A DNA stretch of 64,000 bases from Paenibacillus endoradicis (lineage in GTDB: Bacteria > Bacillota > Bacilli > Paenibacillales > Paenibacillaceae): positions 1,240,001-1,304,000 of the forward strand of contig NZ_JANQBB010000001.1 of NCBI RefSeq assembly GCF_024721975.1. Direction: 5' to 3'. The notes below the pieces were generated by a model that saw only the letters and a program-made list of their open reading frames with translations, was not told where the DNA came from and ran no database searches. Below, in pieces: positions 55,180 to 63,227 of the stretch. Made by a program: the position numbers and the translations under genes. Positions within the stretch are counted from its first letter, which is position 1; each line of letters opens with the position of its first letter.

Positions 55180-55953
55180 CTATCTTGTTTTTGAAGTCAC
55201 CGTTGATATATTCTCTTGAGAAAATTCATACCACGTTACATCCCTTTTAGCATCTTCTTCTTTAACAAAAGCTTTATATGAATCTTTAGTAACTAGTTTA
55301 TTATTGATGTAGTATGCTATGGCGAATATGGTGAATGATTCATCAGTAGCACTTGATTCATGATAAGCAAATTTGTCTGTTTCACAGGAATTGGTTTGGA
55401 ATCTTAATTTTCCATATCCGTTGTAAGTTAACCCGCCGCTTAACCATCTAAATGTTCCGTCAGTTTTAAGATCGCTTAACTGGTCGTTTCCAAAAAAACA
55501 GCCATAGACTTCACCGTTCATATAATGCAGGACTTCAACAAAATTTGGATTCTCATCTACTGTTAATCCAAGAACAACTTCGGGTATTTTGTCACCATCC
55601 ATATCAAGCACTGCAAAGTGATTTATTTTAGATGTAGTTCCATAAATCTCGTTATTAGTTAAAAAATTATTCAAATATACCTTTTTCTTAGTTTCTATGC
55701 TGTAAAATTCAATTTTATTTTGCAATACTATCTTATATGCTTCCATTGCTAAACTCTTATTGTTCTCAGGTTTAATTTCAGAAGGAGTAATATGGGCAGA
55801 AGAAGTAATTGTTGGAACACTAGTGTCAAAAATTTCATTACTATTTGTGCTACTGTAATTATTTAGGTTTAAACTACTTTTATTGATGGAACACGCAGTT
55901 ATTGAAATACTTAACAGAAACATAAGAAGCACACACTTAATTTGTGATTTCAT
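55180..55953 (-). CDS. Lipoprotein with FG-GAP/EF-hand-like segment
   Basis: A 257-residue protein: signal peptide with lipobox ITAC, a Ser/Asn/Thr-rich linker, and a domain containing the calcium-loop-like FAVLDMDGDKIPEVVLGL, typical of FG-GAP-type lipoproteins in Bacillota. Two further cysteines occur (CFFGN, SCETDKF). Single gene; function unknown. Confidence 0.78.
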   Translation of the reverse strand: MKSQIKCVLLMFLLSISITACSINKSSLNLNNYSSTNSNEIFDTSVPTITSSAHITPSEIKPENNKSLAMEAYKIVLQNKIEFYSIETKKKVYLNNFLTNNEIYGTTSKINHFAVLDMDGDKIPEVVLGLTVDENPNFVEVLHYMNGEVYGCFFGNDQLSDLKTDGTFRWLSGGLTYNGYGKLRFQTNSCETDKFAYHESSATDESFTIFAIAYYINNKLVTKDSYKAFVKEEDAKRDVTWYEFSQENISTVTSKTR

Positions 55954-56098
55954 TTAATCTCTCCTCAACTATTTGCTTCTGTCGCACTTCATAATACAGA
56001 TTAATAAACTTAAAGCTATGTAGTTCTTATTTATACTCATCTAAAAACCTCCATTAATTTTCCGTTTTATTATTACGTAATAACTCGGAAAAAAGTTC

Positions 56099-56254
56099 TT
56101 ATATGACAACAATATTTCTGTATAAGGATAAAGATGCAGCGCTTGGTTCCACATCTCCATCGAATTTCCACCAATTTGAAAGATACCAAGATGCTTTAGG
56201 ACTAATTATCGATAGTACTCCAATAATTAAAAAGAGGATTACAAAAATCCACAT
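56099..56254 (-). CDS. DUF6199-like small membrane protein, possibly truncated
   Basis: This is a 51-residue gene with GGAGGG at 6 bases before ATG 56254. It encodes MWIFVILFLIIGVLSIISPK, then ASWYLSNWWKFDGDVEPSAA, SLSLYRNIVVI. The pattern of TM helix, SPKASWYLS-WWKF-D-EPS and LYR matches DUF6199 proteins. These normally continue with a second TM helix, so the C-terminus is probably cut by a frameshift. Confidence 0.65.
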   Translation of the reverse strand: MWIFVILFLIIGVLSIISPKASWYLSNWWKFDGDVEPSAASLSLYRNIVVI

Positions 56255-56405
56255 TAGCTTCCCTCCATATTTGTTAATTGTTTATAGTCTGTTAGATTAC
56301 ACTAAATGTTTAATTGTATTATATTTTCTGTCTGTCATATAACGTTCAAGTATTCATGAACTTCCACAGGAAGTTGTCACTGAATCTACTACTCTGCCAA
56401 TAGCA

Positions 56406-56660
56406 TCATAGTAACCAAGGCGGAGCCGGTGAAACAATTACATAACCAAGCCAGCCTATACTTTCCACAACATCATAATCATAAATATTTCCATATGCTA
56501 CTACTTCATTTGTTTCTTTTTTTATGACAACAGTTGGTTCTAATCTCTCATTCAACATATCAAGTATTTGCTTAGGTGTTAAAGGAAATTGGAATCTTGG
56601 ACTAATGTAAAACAGTTCCTTTTCTGATTGAGGAAAGGTACAAATTGTTTCTAAATCTAT
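56406..56660 (-). pseudogene. Truncated GNAT acetyltransferase gene
   Basis: A frame of 84 codons encodes IDLETICTFPQSEKELFYIS, PRFQFPLTPKQILDMLNERL, EPTVVIKKETNEVVAYGNIY, DYDVVESIGWLGYVIVSPA and then ends. This is the first two-thirds of a GNAT; it breaks just at the position where the acetyl-CoA loop (YRGKGVG) should follow IVSPA. There is no start codon: the first codon is ATA. Non-functional remnant. Confidence 0.7.
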
Positions 56661-56709
56661 ATTTTGAAGTCACGTGAGTCAGCTCCTCTGCCAAAATCAT
56701 CACCAGTGA

Positions 56710-56751
56710 CCGAGGAGCGTATGCGACGATGCGTTAATGCAGTGTTATACG
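56710..56751 (-). repeat. Second dispersed repeat (TATAACAC type), copy 1
   Basis: Minus form begins TATAACACTGCATTAACGCA and runs to ATACGCTCCTCGG. A related copy lies at 62523-62560. An inverted repeat CTCCTC / GAGGAG follows on the minus strand. It is placed 60 bases 3' of the minus-strand gene at 56811. Confidence 0.6.
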
Positions 56752-56810
56752 CTGTTACTACCCTCATTGAACTACTTTCATTATGTCATTTAACTCATTC
56801 GTTTTTACAA

Positions 56811-57185
56811 TTATTTAAATTTCTCGAGATACAACCACAAAATCTCATAGTGGCCAACAAGTTTGTCCGAGATTTCTTCGATATTTCGGATTGCAGGATC
56901 TACGCCATATTTATCTACGCCTCCATCAAGAACAAACGAACCATTTAAAGGTATTTCATCCCTGAATTTATGTAAGGCCACAATATATTCTTGAGGTGTC
57001 TGTTTGTCGGGGGATAGCTTTTCTACGTCATGAGTTTCTATCGGTATAGCTAAATTAACCACAATCGTCATAGGTATGGTAATTAATCTACCGAGTCCTG
57101 TATAAGGAAACAGTTGCACCATCAAAATTATCATGAGAACCGTAATCAAAAAAGTTGCCACACTGCAAACAACTATTTTCTTCAA
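56811..57185 (-). CDS. Membrane-anchored small protein of unknown function
   Basis: A 124-residue protein with one or two N-terminal TM helices (VVCSVATFLITVLMIILMVQ, ITIPMTIVVNLAI) and an extracellular or soluble C-terminal part (EYIVALHKFRDEIPLNGSFV, ISDKLVGHYEILWLYLEKF). TTG 57185 is the start, with GAGGTG at 5 bases. No family recognised. Confidence 0.68.
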   Translation of the reverse strand: MKKIVVCSVATFLITVLMIILMVQLFPYTGLGRLITIPMTIVVNLAIPIETHDVEKLSPDKQTPQEYIVALHKFRDEIPLNGSFVLDGGVDKYGVDPAIRNIEEISDKLVGHYEILWLYLEKFK

Positions 57186-57817
57186 GGTATCACCTCTATA
57201 ATTAAATTCTCAACATTATATACACTATTGATAATCATGTATTAACGTCCTTGTTTTTCATATAGTAATTGTGTATAACACTATATTTATGAACTTCGTT
57301 AATTTACTATGATGTTTGTAATAAACGAAACCTTAACAATATAATCACTTCATTATTATAACAAATAATTCCACATATAGTTCATATTACAAATGTTTTC
57401 GTTGTCGATTATACTCATCTTAATTAATGTCCAAGAGATGTTGCTATTGATAATTACGCTTCATGGAAGAGATTTTAAGATTTATGGCTATCGAGTAATT
57501 GAAGGATAATACACTTATGTATTTGCTACTGATGAAGAACACAACATTTTATAAATTGTCATGGACTAATGCTAATGAACCAAATAACTACAATACAACA
57601 ATCCTCGTTATTCACCACAGTGTTTAAAAGCCAAAAAAAGCCACCCTTCCCATTACGGTAGAGCGACTTTCATTATGCCTCTTGCTAAGAAAAAATTCCT
57701 TTCATTTACTAATTAGAATCCTATTTATTGTTCTAACGTTCTTCGATAGCTGAATGACCTTATCACCAAACTGTGGTAGGTTTAGGCTTTTATTTAAAAT
57801 ACTATTTAACATACAAC
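57186..57817. other. Intergenic stretch, about 630 bp
   Basis: It contains a TATAACACT-type motif (57273), a hairpin GCCACCC / GAGCGAC region near 57635-57672 that can end minus-strand transcripts, and palindrome copy 8. The remaining sequence has scattered stop codons in all frames. Confidence 0.5.
57728..57754 (-). repeat. Dispersed palindromic repeat, copy 8
   Basis: Minus form: TTCAGCTA, core TCGAAGAACGT, TAGAACAA; 63 bases after the stop of the gene at 57818. Confidence 0.75.
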
Positions 57818-58066
57818 CTACTTTATAGATTGAGCTATTCCAAAGAGCACATCCGCTGTAACATGATTCCCTATCCGACTATCTACTGCCAGACGGTAAT
57901 GCCATCCGTTTTTTTCAAACACTAAAATATTGAATCGTCCCCTAGTCTTTGGGGATTTAGTTGTAATGTAAAGGGCTTCACTACCGTCTTTGAATTTGTA
58001 TTTTCCCCAATCTTTCTTTGACTTCCCTAAGTCTAATTTTTGCTCAATAGATCTTACATCAATCAT
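57818..58066 (-). CDS. Small hypothetical protein
   Basis: An 82-residue cytosolic protein (IEQKLDLGKSKKDWGKYKFK, SPKTRGRFNILVFEKNGWHY, HVTADVLFGIAQSIK). The ATG at 58066 has no recognisable ribosome site, so the 5' end may be missing. No family recognised. Followed by palindrome copy 8. Confidence 0.5.
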   Translation of the reverse strand: MIDVRSIEQKLDLGKSKKDWGKYKFKDGSEALYITTKSPKTRGRFNILVFEKNGWHYRLAVDSRIGNHVTADVLFGIAQSIK

Positions 58067-58221
58067 ATAGTGGTTTTTCTCTAAGCTTCATGGAGGTATT
58101 CTATTTGAAATTCGTCGTTATAATTCTCCTTGTCGTTTACACATCTACCAAAATGATGAGTAAATTCCATAGGTGGTAATCTAATCGGTAATTTAAGTTC
58201 TCTTTGATTAAACGTTTCGCA

Positions 58222-58685
58222 TTAGTTTTCCCAGTTGAGATCCTCGATGTTTATCTTCTCCACTTCACCAACTCGGCAGCCGGAACAATAGAGAAACTCA
58301 AGTAGCGCTCGTTCCCTAAGTGACTGACAAGAGATCTTTAAGTGGATAACTTCTTCCTCGATCAAAAACTTAGGAATACGTTTATCCAGTTTTGGTTCTC
58401 TTAATTTTAGAGAGGGATCTGAAGTCAGGTACGTCTCCTCATAAGCATAGCGAAAAAGGGAAAGAACAAACCGAATTCGATGCCCTAGGTCGCTAGGCTT
58501 AAATCTATCAGCTTGTTTGGCCAAGTACTCCTTCAGCATTGTTAACGTTATCTCTGATATTTCGAGATCGCCAAGTTCCAACATCAGCATTTTTGCTGGA
58601 GGACATAAGCTTTTAATGTTTTCGGACTAAATCCTTGAATACGTTTGTCAGCCTCGTACAACCGCCACAACTCACTCAAGTTCAT
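58222..58685 (-). pseudogene. Truncated, frameshifted tyrosine recombinase (XerC/D-like integrase)
   Basis: ATG 58685 (GGGAGG at 7 bases) starts MNLSELWRLYEADKRIQGFS and runs to LKAYVLQQKC, where a frameshift near 58590 moves to LELGDLEISEITLTMLKEYL, then RIRFVLSLFRYAYEETYLTS and LLEFLYCSGCRVGEVEKINI, ending at NWEN. The SAM-like N-terminal domain and the first catalytic Arg (SGCRVGE) are there. The Lys, His-x-x-Arg and Tyr of the C-terminal half are missing, so it is inactive. Confidence 0.8.
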
Positions 58686-58754
58686 TACAAAACCTCCCTT
58701 TAGAAGCTATTAATCTAGTTTGCTTCTAAGTAGAGGTTTTAATTTACTTGCTTT

Positions 58755-58781
58755 TTGAACTAGCGTTCCCTGTTAGCTCAA
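58755..58781 (-). repeat. Dispersed palindromic repeat, copy 9
   Basis: Minus form: TTGAGCTA, core ACAGGGAACGC, TAGTTCAA; 44 bases after the stop of the gene at 58826. Confidence 0.8.
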
Positions 58782-58825
58782 TTCGATTAATAAATCACAG
58801 AACACAACAAAAATGGAATAGCATT

Positions 58826-59116
58826 TTATACTTTTGCTTTTACACCCCTTTTTCTGTTAAAAGAGAGAATAATAAAGTTAATCCACGTTATTACTGGGAT
58901 GGACGATACTAATGTATAACGACTATGAAAATCAATTCCAAACAATCTTGATTCCTCGTCTAAGTTGTACAGAAACCAATATGCTAATCCCAATATTAAC
59001 ATGTTGATGACAAAGGCTGATAACATACCTTGCCATTTTCTTTTTCTGTTCCTCATTATAAGGATGGATAATATTGTTGAAATGATTAAAGAACAGGCTA
59101 TGAAAACAAAGTTCAA
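58826..59116 (-). CDS. Small membrane protein, three TM segments
   Basis: A 96-residue protein with TM helices at about 2-19, 30-48 and 68-84 and a basic loop RNRKRKWQG. It starts at TTG 59116, with AAGGTGG at 7 bases. Unknown function. Confidence 0.68.
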   Translation of the reverse strand: MNFVFIACSLIISTILSILIMRNRKRKWQGMLSAFVINMLILGLAYWFLYNLDEESRLFGIDFHSRYTLVSSIPVITWINFIILSFNRKRGVKAKV

Positions 59117-59161
59117 TCCTGCACCACCTTATACTATATTTGTATAGTATTCGAGAAGTAA

Positions 59162-59258
59162 CTTTACTATCCTTCCAGTTAGCGTGGAAAAGGCAGCCAA
59201 ATTAATTCTGACTGCCTCATTTTGGTCTGTATTAAGCCCAAGTTCCCGGTTAGCATAA
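59162..59258 (-). repeat. Composite element: palindrome copies 11 and 10 bracketing a hairpin
   Basis: Copy 11 (59232-59258; TTATGCTA, core ACCGGGAACTT, GGGCTTAA) is followed by the terminator stem AGGCAG / CTGCCT-TTT and copy 10 (59162-59186; CACGCTA, short core ACTGGAAGGA, TAGTAAAG). Total 97 bp. Copy 11 starts 9 bases after the original stop of the methyltransferase gene. Confidence 0.75.
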
Positions 59259-59267
59259 TAACAATAA

Positions 59268-59888
59268 TCAATGAATTTTAGTAATTATTATTTTCCTATA
59301 CATCCCATTCATCATAACTGGTGAATCTTCTTCTACTTTTAAACTTTTATTATTTTTTGGAATTATTTCTTCAAAACTTCGACCAATATCAGTTCCCAAT
59401 ACGCTAATAATTGGTCTTAAAAGCACTTTTAGTAACGAAAGCTTTTAATTTTCAGGAGCAAATTTATCAAAAATAATTATTTTTCCTTCGTGCTTTAAAA
59501 CTCTCGAAATTTCTTGAAAACATTTATTAGCATCTGGTACAACTGAAAGTATTAGACTTGCTACTACATAGTCGAATACTTCGTCTTCAAAAACCATATT
59601 TTGAGCATCCATTTCTAAAAATTTAATCGTAGAATCTTTGAACTTGGTTTTCGCCTTTCCAAGCATATCAGGTGAATAATCAATTGCAGTTATATCTAAG
59701 TCAGAGTAATTGATTAACTCTAAATCAGCACCCGTTCCTACACCGACAAATAAGATTTTTTGTTCTCCATTAAATGGTATTGATTGGAATATTTGTTTCC
59801 GAGCATTTAAGAAGATACCTGAATTAAAAAACTTATCATAAATTGGAGAACCGATTTTATATATAAATTTATTCCATGAATTATTCAA
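59268..59888 (-). pseudogene. SAM-dependent methyltransferase gene interrupted by a stop codon
   Basis: TTG 59888 (GGGAG at 9 bases) starts a class I methyltransferase: KILFVGVGTGADLELINYS, LDITAIDYSPDMLGKAKTKF, FDYVVASLILSVVPDANKC, GKIIIFDKFAPEN. A TAA at 59447-59445 then stops it, but the same frame continues KLSLLKVLLRPIISVLGTDI, GRSFEEIIPKNNKSLKVEED, SPVMMNGMYRKIIITKIH to a natural TGA. One base change (AAA to TAA) explains this. A shortened but folded product is conceivable. Confidence 0.8.
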
Positions 59889-59986
59889 ACCCCGACACTC
59901 CCATTTCAATAGTAATTATATTAATCAATTACATACCCAGATTTTTATCTCCCTTAATATTTTACCATAAATTTCTTGAATTCTTA

Positions 59987-60071
59987 TTGTACTATCCTGC
60001 CGTTAGCATAACGAAGGGCTGCCCAATTGGCTGCCCCCATGGTATTGAACTATCTTTCCCCGTTAGTTCAA
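59987..60071 (-). repeat. Composite element: palindrome copies 12b and 12a bracketing a GC-rich spacer
   Basis: Copy 12b (60045-60071) has perfect arms: TTGAACTA, core ACGGGGAAAGA, TAGTTCAA. A spacer with two GGGCAGCC motifs follows, then copy 12a (59987-60011; TTATGCTA, core ACGGCAGGA, TAGTACAA). Total 85 bp. It lies 84 bases 3' of the decayed lipoprotein gene. Confidence 0.8.
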
Positions 60072-60155
60072 TAAATGTTCATCACTAATACTATTCATTA
60101 AAGCTCTTAAAGAATCTCTTTACTCAACTGTGAAAATTTTCAAGCGTACCTGTCC

Positions 60156-60383
60156 TTACAGTATCTTTTTAGGCGTTTCCAAAATTGAAATTAAATTTGT
60201 AACGTCATCCTTTACAACTTCTCCACACTTCGACTGACCTTCAGGTTTACTGGTACTAAGATTCACGTTCTAATTAAAATGTTCAATGTGATTTTCCGAA
60301 ATTTCTTCAGTTGGTTCTTTAGAGCAAGCAATCAGCAAAACGTAACTACAAAATATAACCAGAGAAATCATCTTTTTAACCAT
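60156..60383 (-). pseudogene. Lipoprotein gene interrupted by a stop codon
   Basis: ATG 60383 (GGAGG at 5 bases) starts MVKKMISLVIFCSYVLLIAC, lipobox LIAC, then SKEPTEEISENHIEHFN and a TAG at 60272-60270. The frame goes on in a coding-like way (NVNLSTSKPEGQSKCGEVVK, DDVTNLISILETPKKIL) to a TAA at 60158. A nonsense mutation probably truncated a lipoprotein of about 75 residues or more. Confidence 0.55.
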
Positions 60384-60556
60384 AACATAGATACCTCCCT
60401 TAATAGAAGGAGACGCGAACTTCTTAGTGAATGTTGCTACTTTATTTTCCGAGTCCAGAACTTTATCTGACATTTTCATTAAAATAAGAACATTTGTTTC
60501 CATTTATATTTATTTTTTGTATACTAAGATAGTGTTTAATGACAAGGAGGAATATT

Positions 60557-61015
60557 ATGTATAGAAAAATTGATGATTTCATCCTAGATTGGTCAGTATC
60601 TATGGAGGGAACACTGCTAGTGTTGCAGGTAGTTACCGATGATAAATTGGATCAGAGTATTGTGGAGGGTCACAGTACATTAGGTTGGTTAGGGTGCCAT
60701 TTAGCTGATACAGTTGTTTATATTAGTGGACTTATGGGTTTTGAGGTTCCAAATAGAATGAAAGATATTCCAAAAAATTCAAGAGAAATAGTGAGTTACT
60801 ATGAATTAGTTTCGAGTAATTTTTCGAAAGAAGTTTCAAAACTATCCGATCAAGATTTAGTTCTTGAAACTGGAATTAAAGGTTACTCAAATAGGGGAAA
60901 ATTACTACGTTTTTTGATTGATCATCAAACTCATCATCGTGGTCAAATGCTTGTACTTTTAAGACAAGCACATTTAACTGTACCTCCAGTGATGGGGCCA
61001 ACGAAAGGTAATTAG
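60557..61015 (+). CDS. DinB-family protein
   Basis: A 152-residue four-helix DinB-like protein. Metal-ligand histidines are in HSTLGWLGCHLADTVVY (first His) and LIDHQTHHRGQMLVLLRQ. Such proteins include bacillithiol-dependent transferases. ATG 60557 has GGAGG at 6 bases. The next gene on the same strand (a DNA-glycosylase-like protein) follows after 53 bases, so they may be co-transcribed. Confidence 0.88.
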   Translation: MYRKIDDFILDWSVSMEGTLLVLQVVTDDKLDQSIVEGHSTLGWLGCHLADTVVYISGLMGFEVPNRMKDIPKNSREIVSYYELVSSNFSKEVSKLSDQDLVLETGIKGYSNRGKLLRFLIDHQTHHRGQMLVLLRQAHLTVPPVMGPTKGN

Positions 61016-61068
61016 GTTGTTTCGATTTGATAAAGGTGATTAAACTACATAGTAAGGAGTGAGAGAGT

Positions 61069-62265
61069 ATACATTTATCCAATAGACAAGCTAGACAATT
61101 TATCCTTCTTAAACATGGACTATTAGGTACGCATAGATTTACAGAAAAAAAGGGGGTTATGGAATATATAAGTCAGGGTGGTTGTATTCAGTATGATCCA
61201 ATAGATACTTGTGGAAAAAATGCAGAACTAGTATTACAATCTCGCGTACGAGGATTCAATAAAAAAATGCTATATGATTTATTATATAAAGAGAGAGTAC
61301 TAATTGATTATCCTGATAAGAATCTATCTATAATATCTGTTACTCAATGGCCTTATTTTGAAAGATATAGAGAAGCAGCTCGAGAAAATGCTATGAAGTA
61401 TGAACAAATAGAGATTCTATCTGATAAAATACGTGAAAAAATTAAGCAGTATGGAGCATTAAGTTCAGATGATATTAAATTCAGCGATCATTTTAACTGG
61501 CAATCAAATATTCATTGGAGCGGAGGGAATAATGCAGCTCGATCAGTTCTAGAGCAGATGTATGCGACAGGGGAGTTAGTTATACATCATAAAAAAGGTA
61601 CTCGTAAGTATTATGATTTTTCGACTAATCATATAGATTCCGATATATTAAATACAGAAGATCCTCTTAAACATGATTTAGAACATTTGAAATGGCGTGT
61701 GCTTCGTCGTATCGGGGCAGTGGGTCTCTTGTGGAATCGAGCATCAGATGCATGGTTAAACATATGGAATTTTAAAGCAGAGCAGCGAAAAGAAGTCTTT
61801 CAACAATTAATATCAGAAAAAAAGATCATTCCTATTTATGTAGAAAAATTCAACGAGGCTTTGTATTGTTTGGTAGAAGATATTCCACTCATTGAAGTGA
61901 TTAAAAGAAAACAGGAATGGGATGAACGTTGTGAATTAATTGCTCCTCTAGATAATCTTATGTGGGATAGAAAACTTATATATAAACTCTTTAATTTCGA
62001 TTATAAATGGGAAATCTATACACCTGAGTCGAAACGGAAATATGGTTATTATATATTACCAATTCTACATGGAGATAAATTTATTGGTAGGACAGAGATA
62101 CGTATTGAGAAAGAGACACGTACTCTAATAGTAAAAAAAATATGGTTTGAGCAGGAAACTAACAATACTTCTGGATTTCAAGCGGATTTAGATGGGTGTT
62201 TAAAGAAGTTTTCTATTTTTAATGATTGTAACTCAATAAAACATGATTATAGACAAACCAAATGA
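61069..62265 (+). CDS. AlkZ/YcaQ-like winged-helix DNA glycosylase with apparent ATA start
   Basis: A 398-residue HTH_42-family protein whose members unhook interstrand crosslinks. The usual N-terminus LSNRQARQFILLKHGLLG is present in frame upstream of the first ATG (61159), and the only codon correctly spaced (9 bases) from AAGGAG is ATA at 61069. The catalytic-type motif appears as QYDPID (Q-x-D), with LVLQSRVRGF behind it. Later motifs are LEHLKWRVLRRIGAVGLLW and LIAPLDNLMWDR. Either ATA is used as a rare start or ATG mutated to ATA and expression is lost. Confidence 0.8.
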   Translation: MHLSNRQARQFILLKHGLLGTHRFTEKKGVMEYISQGGCIQYDPIDTCGKNAELVLQSRVRGFNKKMLYDLLYKERVLIDYPDKNLSIISVTQWPYFERYREAARENAMKYEQIEILSDKIREKIKQYGALSSDDIKFSDHFNWQSNIHWSGGNNAARSVLEQMYATGELVIHHKKGTRKYYDFSTNHIDSDILNTEDPLKHDLEHLKWRVLRRIGAVGLLWNRASDAWLNIWNFKAEQRKEVFQQLISEKKIIPIYVEKFNEALYCLVEDIPLIEVIKRKQEWDERCELIAPLDNLMWDRKLIYKLFNFDYKWEIYTPESKRKYGYYILPILHGDKFIGRTEIRIEKETRTLIVKKIWFEQETNNTSGFQADLDGCLKKFSIFNDCNSIKHDYRQTK

Positions 62266-62295
62266 AATTAGTTTTATTTGCAATAGCGTATTCTT

Positions 62296-62332
62296 AGAAA
62301 AGGCTTATTAATGATGTTAATAAGCCTTTTCT
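62296..62332 (+). terminator. Rho-independent terminator of the AlkZ-like gene
   Basis: Stem AGAAAAGGCTTATTAA / TTAATAAGCCTTTTCT with a 5-base loop, then TTATG. Confidence 0.9.
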
Positions 62333-62467
62333 TTATGAGCTGAGGTACTGTTTAGAAATACGCACTTTTGGGAGTTTTGGATTATATGTTATGCACTAGA
62401 ACCATTAATATAAAGCATTGGCAGACCAAGACTTGATAAATAAAATCTTAGACTGCCACTGTTGTTA

Positions 62468-62494
62468 TTAAACTAACGTTCCCCGTTAGCTGAA
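62468..62494 (-). repeat. Dispersed palindromic repeat, copy 13
   Basis: Minus form: TTCAGCTA, core ACGGGGAACGT, TAGTTTAA. A hairpin GGCAGTCTAAGA / TCTTGGTCTGCC follows on the minus strand, as at copy 3. It lies 82 bases after the DUF4275-like stop. Confidence 0.8.
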
Positions 62495-62522
62495 TGAATG
62501 GTCAAATCTAATCCTCGAAATT

Positions 62523-62560
62523 CCGAGGGCGTATACCCGTTGCGCGAATACTGTGTTATA
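62523..62560 (-). repeat. Second dispersed repeat (TATAACAC type), copy 2
   Basis: Minus form begins TATAACACAGTATTCGCGCA and reaches ATACGCCCTCGG. It is similar to 56710-56751 and lies between the DUF4275-like gene and palindrome copy 13. Confidence 0.6.
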
Positions 62561-62576
62561 AGAAGTTGCTGCCAAC

Positions 62577-63104
62577 TTAAATGCTACTAACACTATTCTT
62601 TTTATTAAGCCTTAAATAATAGGGTCCACACATTGATTCATGCGTTTGAACATAAGTCCAAGTAAAGCTACTATCAAAAATATATACATCTTGTTCAGTA
62701 TCAAAATCTTCTGCAACTATCTCATTTGCACTTCTTAATAACGTTATATATGGAGAATTTTGATACATTACATATACTTCTTTTTTGTTTGTTGTATTAA
62801 ATGCACTTCTTGCAGCATGCTCACTTATACAAGCTTGTTTTTTATAACTGAAAATATGCCATTTAAATTCGTTATAATAAATATCATTTTTTATTTCCTC
62901 ACTTATATGACCTGCAAATGTGGCATCCCATAACGCAATGATTTTTTCTGATTCTTCGAATTGATTCGTTATTTTTACACCCTTACCAAATAAATTCCAA
63001 TTGAATAAGTATTTTTTCTCGATATGTTTAACTGCCCAATAGACATTTTCTAGCTCTTCATCCGGTAACTTTTCTAGTATTTCATTTATTTTATCTTTAA
63101 TCAA
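62577..63104 (-). CDS. DUF4275-like protein
   Basis: A 175-residue cytosolic protein with KIIALWDATFAGHISEEIKN, FKWHIFSYKKQACISEHAAR, EVYVMYQNSPYITLLRSANE and VYIFDSSFTWTYVQTHESMC-GPYY. This order (W-x-x-F-hls, WHiFSy, F-x-W-T-Y-V-x-THE-GPYY) fits DUF4275. No weak points in length. Function unknown. Confidence 0.75.
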   Translation of the reverse strand: MIKDKINEILEKLPDEELENVYWAVKHIEKKYLFNWNLFGKGVKITNQFEESEKIIALWDATFAGHISEEIKNDIYYNEFKWHIFSYKKQACISEHAARSAFNTTNKKEVYVMYQNSPYITLLRSANEIVAEDFDTEQDVYIFDSSFTWTYVQTHESMCGPYYLRLNKKNSVSSI

Positions 63105-63174
63105 TGTGTAGCCCCCAAACCATATTGTAGAAGAAAATATTTTAAATTACTTTGCAGCAATTTCTTATAACGAT

Positions 63175-63199
63175 TTATTTGCGCGAACTTCGCAAATAA
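63175..63199. repeat. Inverted repeat TTATTTGCG / CGCAAATAA
   Basis: A 9-bp perfect stem with a 7-base loop between the DUF4275-like and EVE genes, preceded by another TATAACG motif. Role unknown. Confidence 0.6.
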
Positions 63200-63227
63200 T
63201 TCCATCCTTAGAGTATTCGCGAAATGT

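Noticed and set aside
56103..56342. Plus-strand 79-codon gene
   Set aside because: The minus strand at the same place encodes a DUF6199-like protein with a proper ribosome site; the plus frame is its shadow.
58222..58685. Prophage or integrative element based on the integrase
   Set aside because: Only half a recombinase with a frameshift is present; no phage structural, replication or conjugation genes and no att duplication were found.
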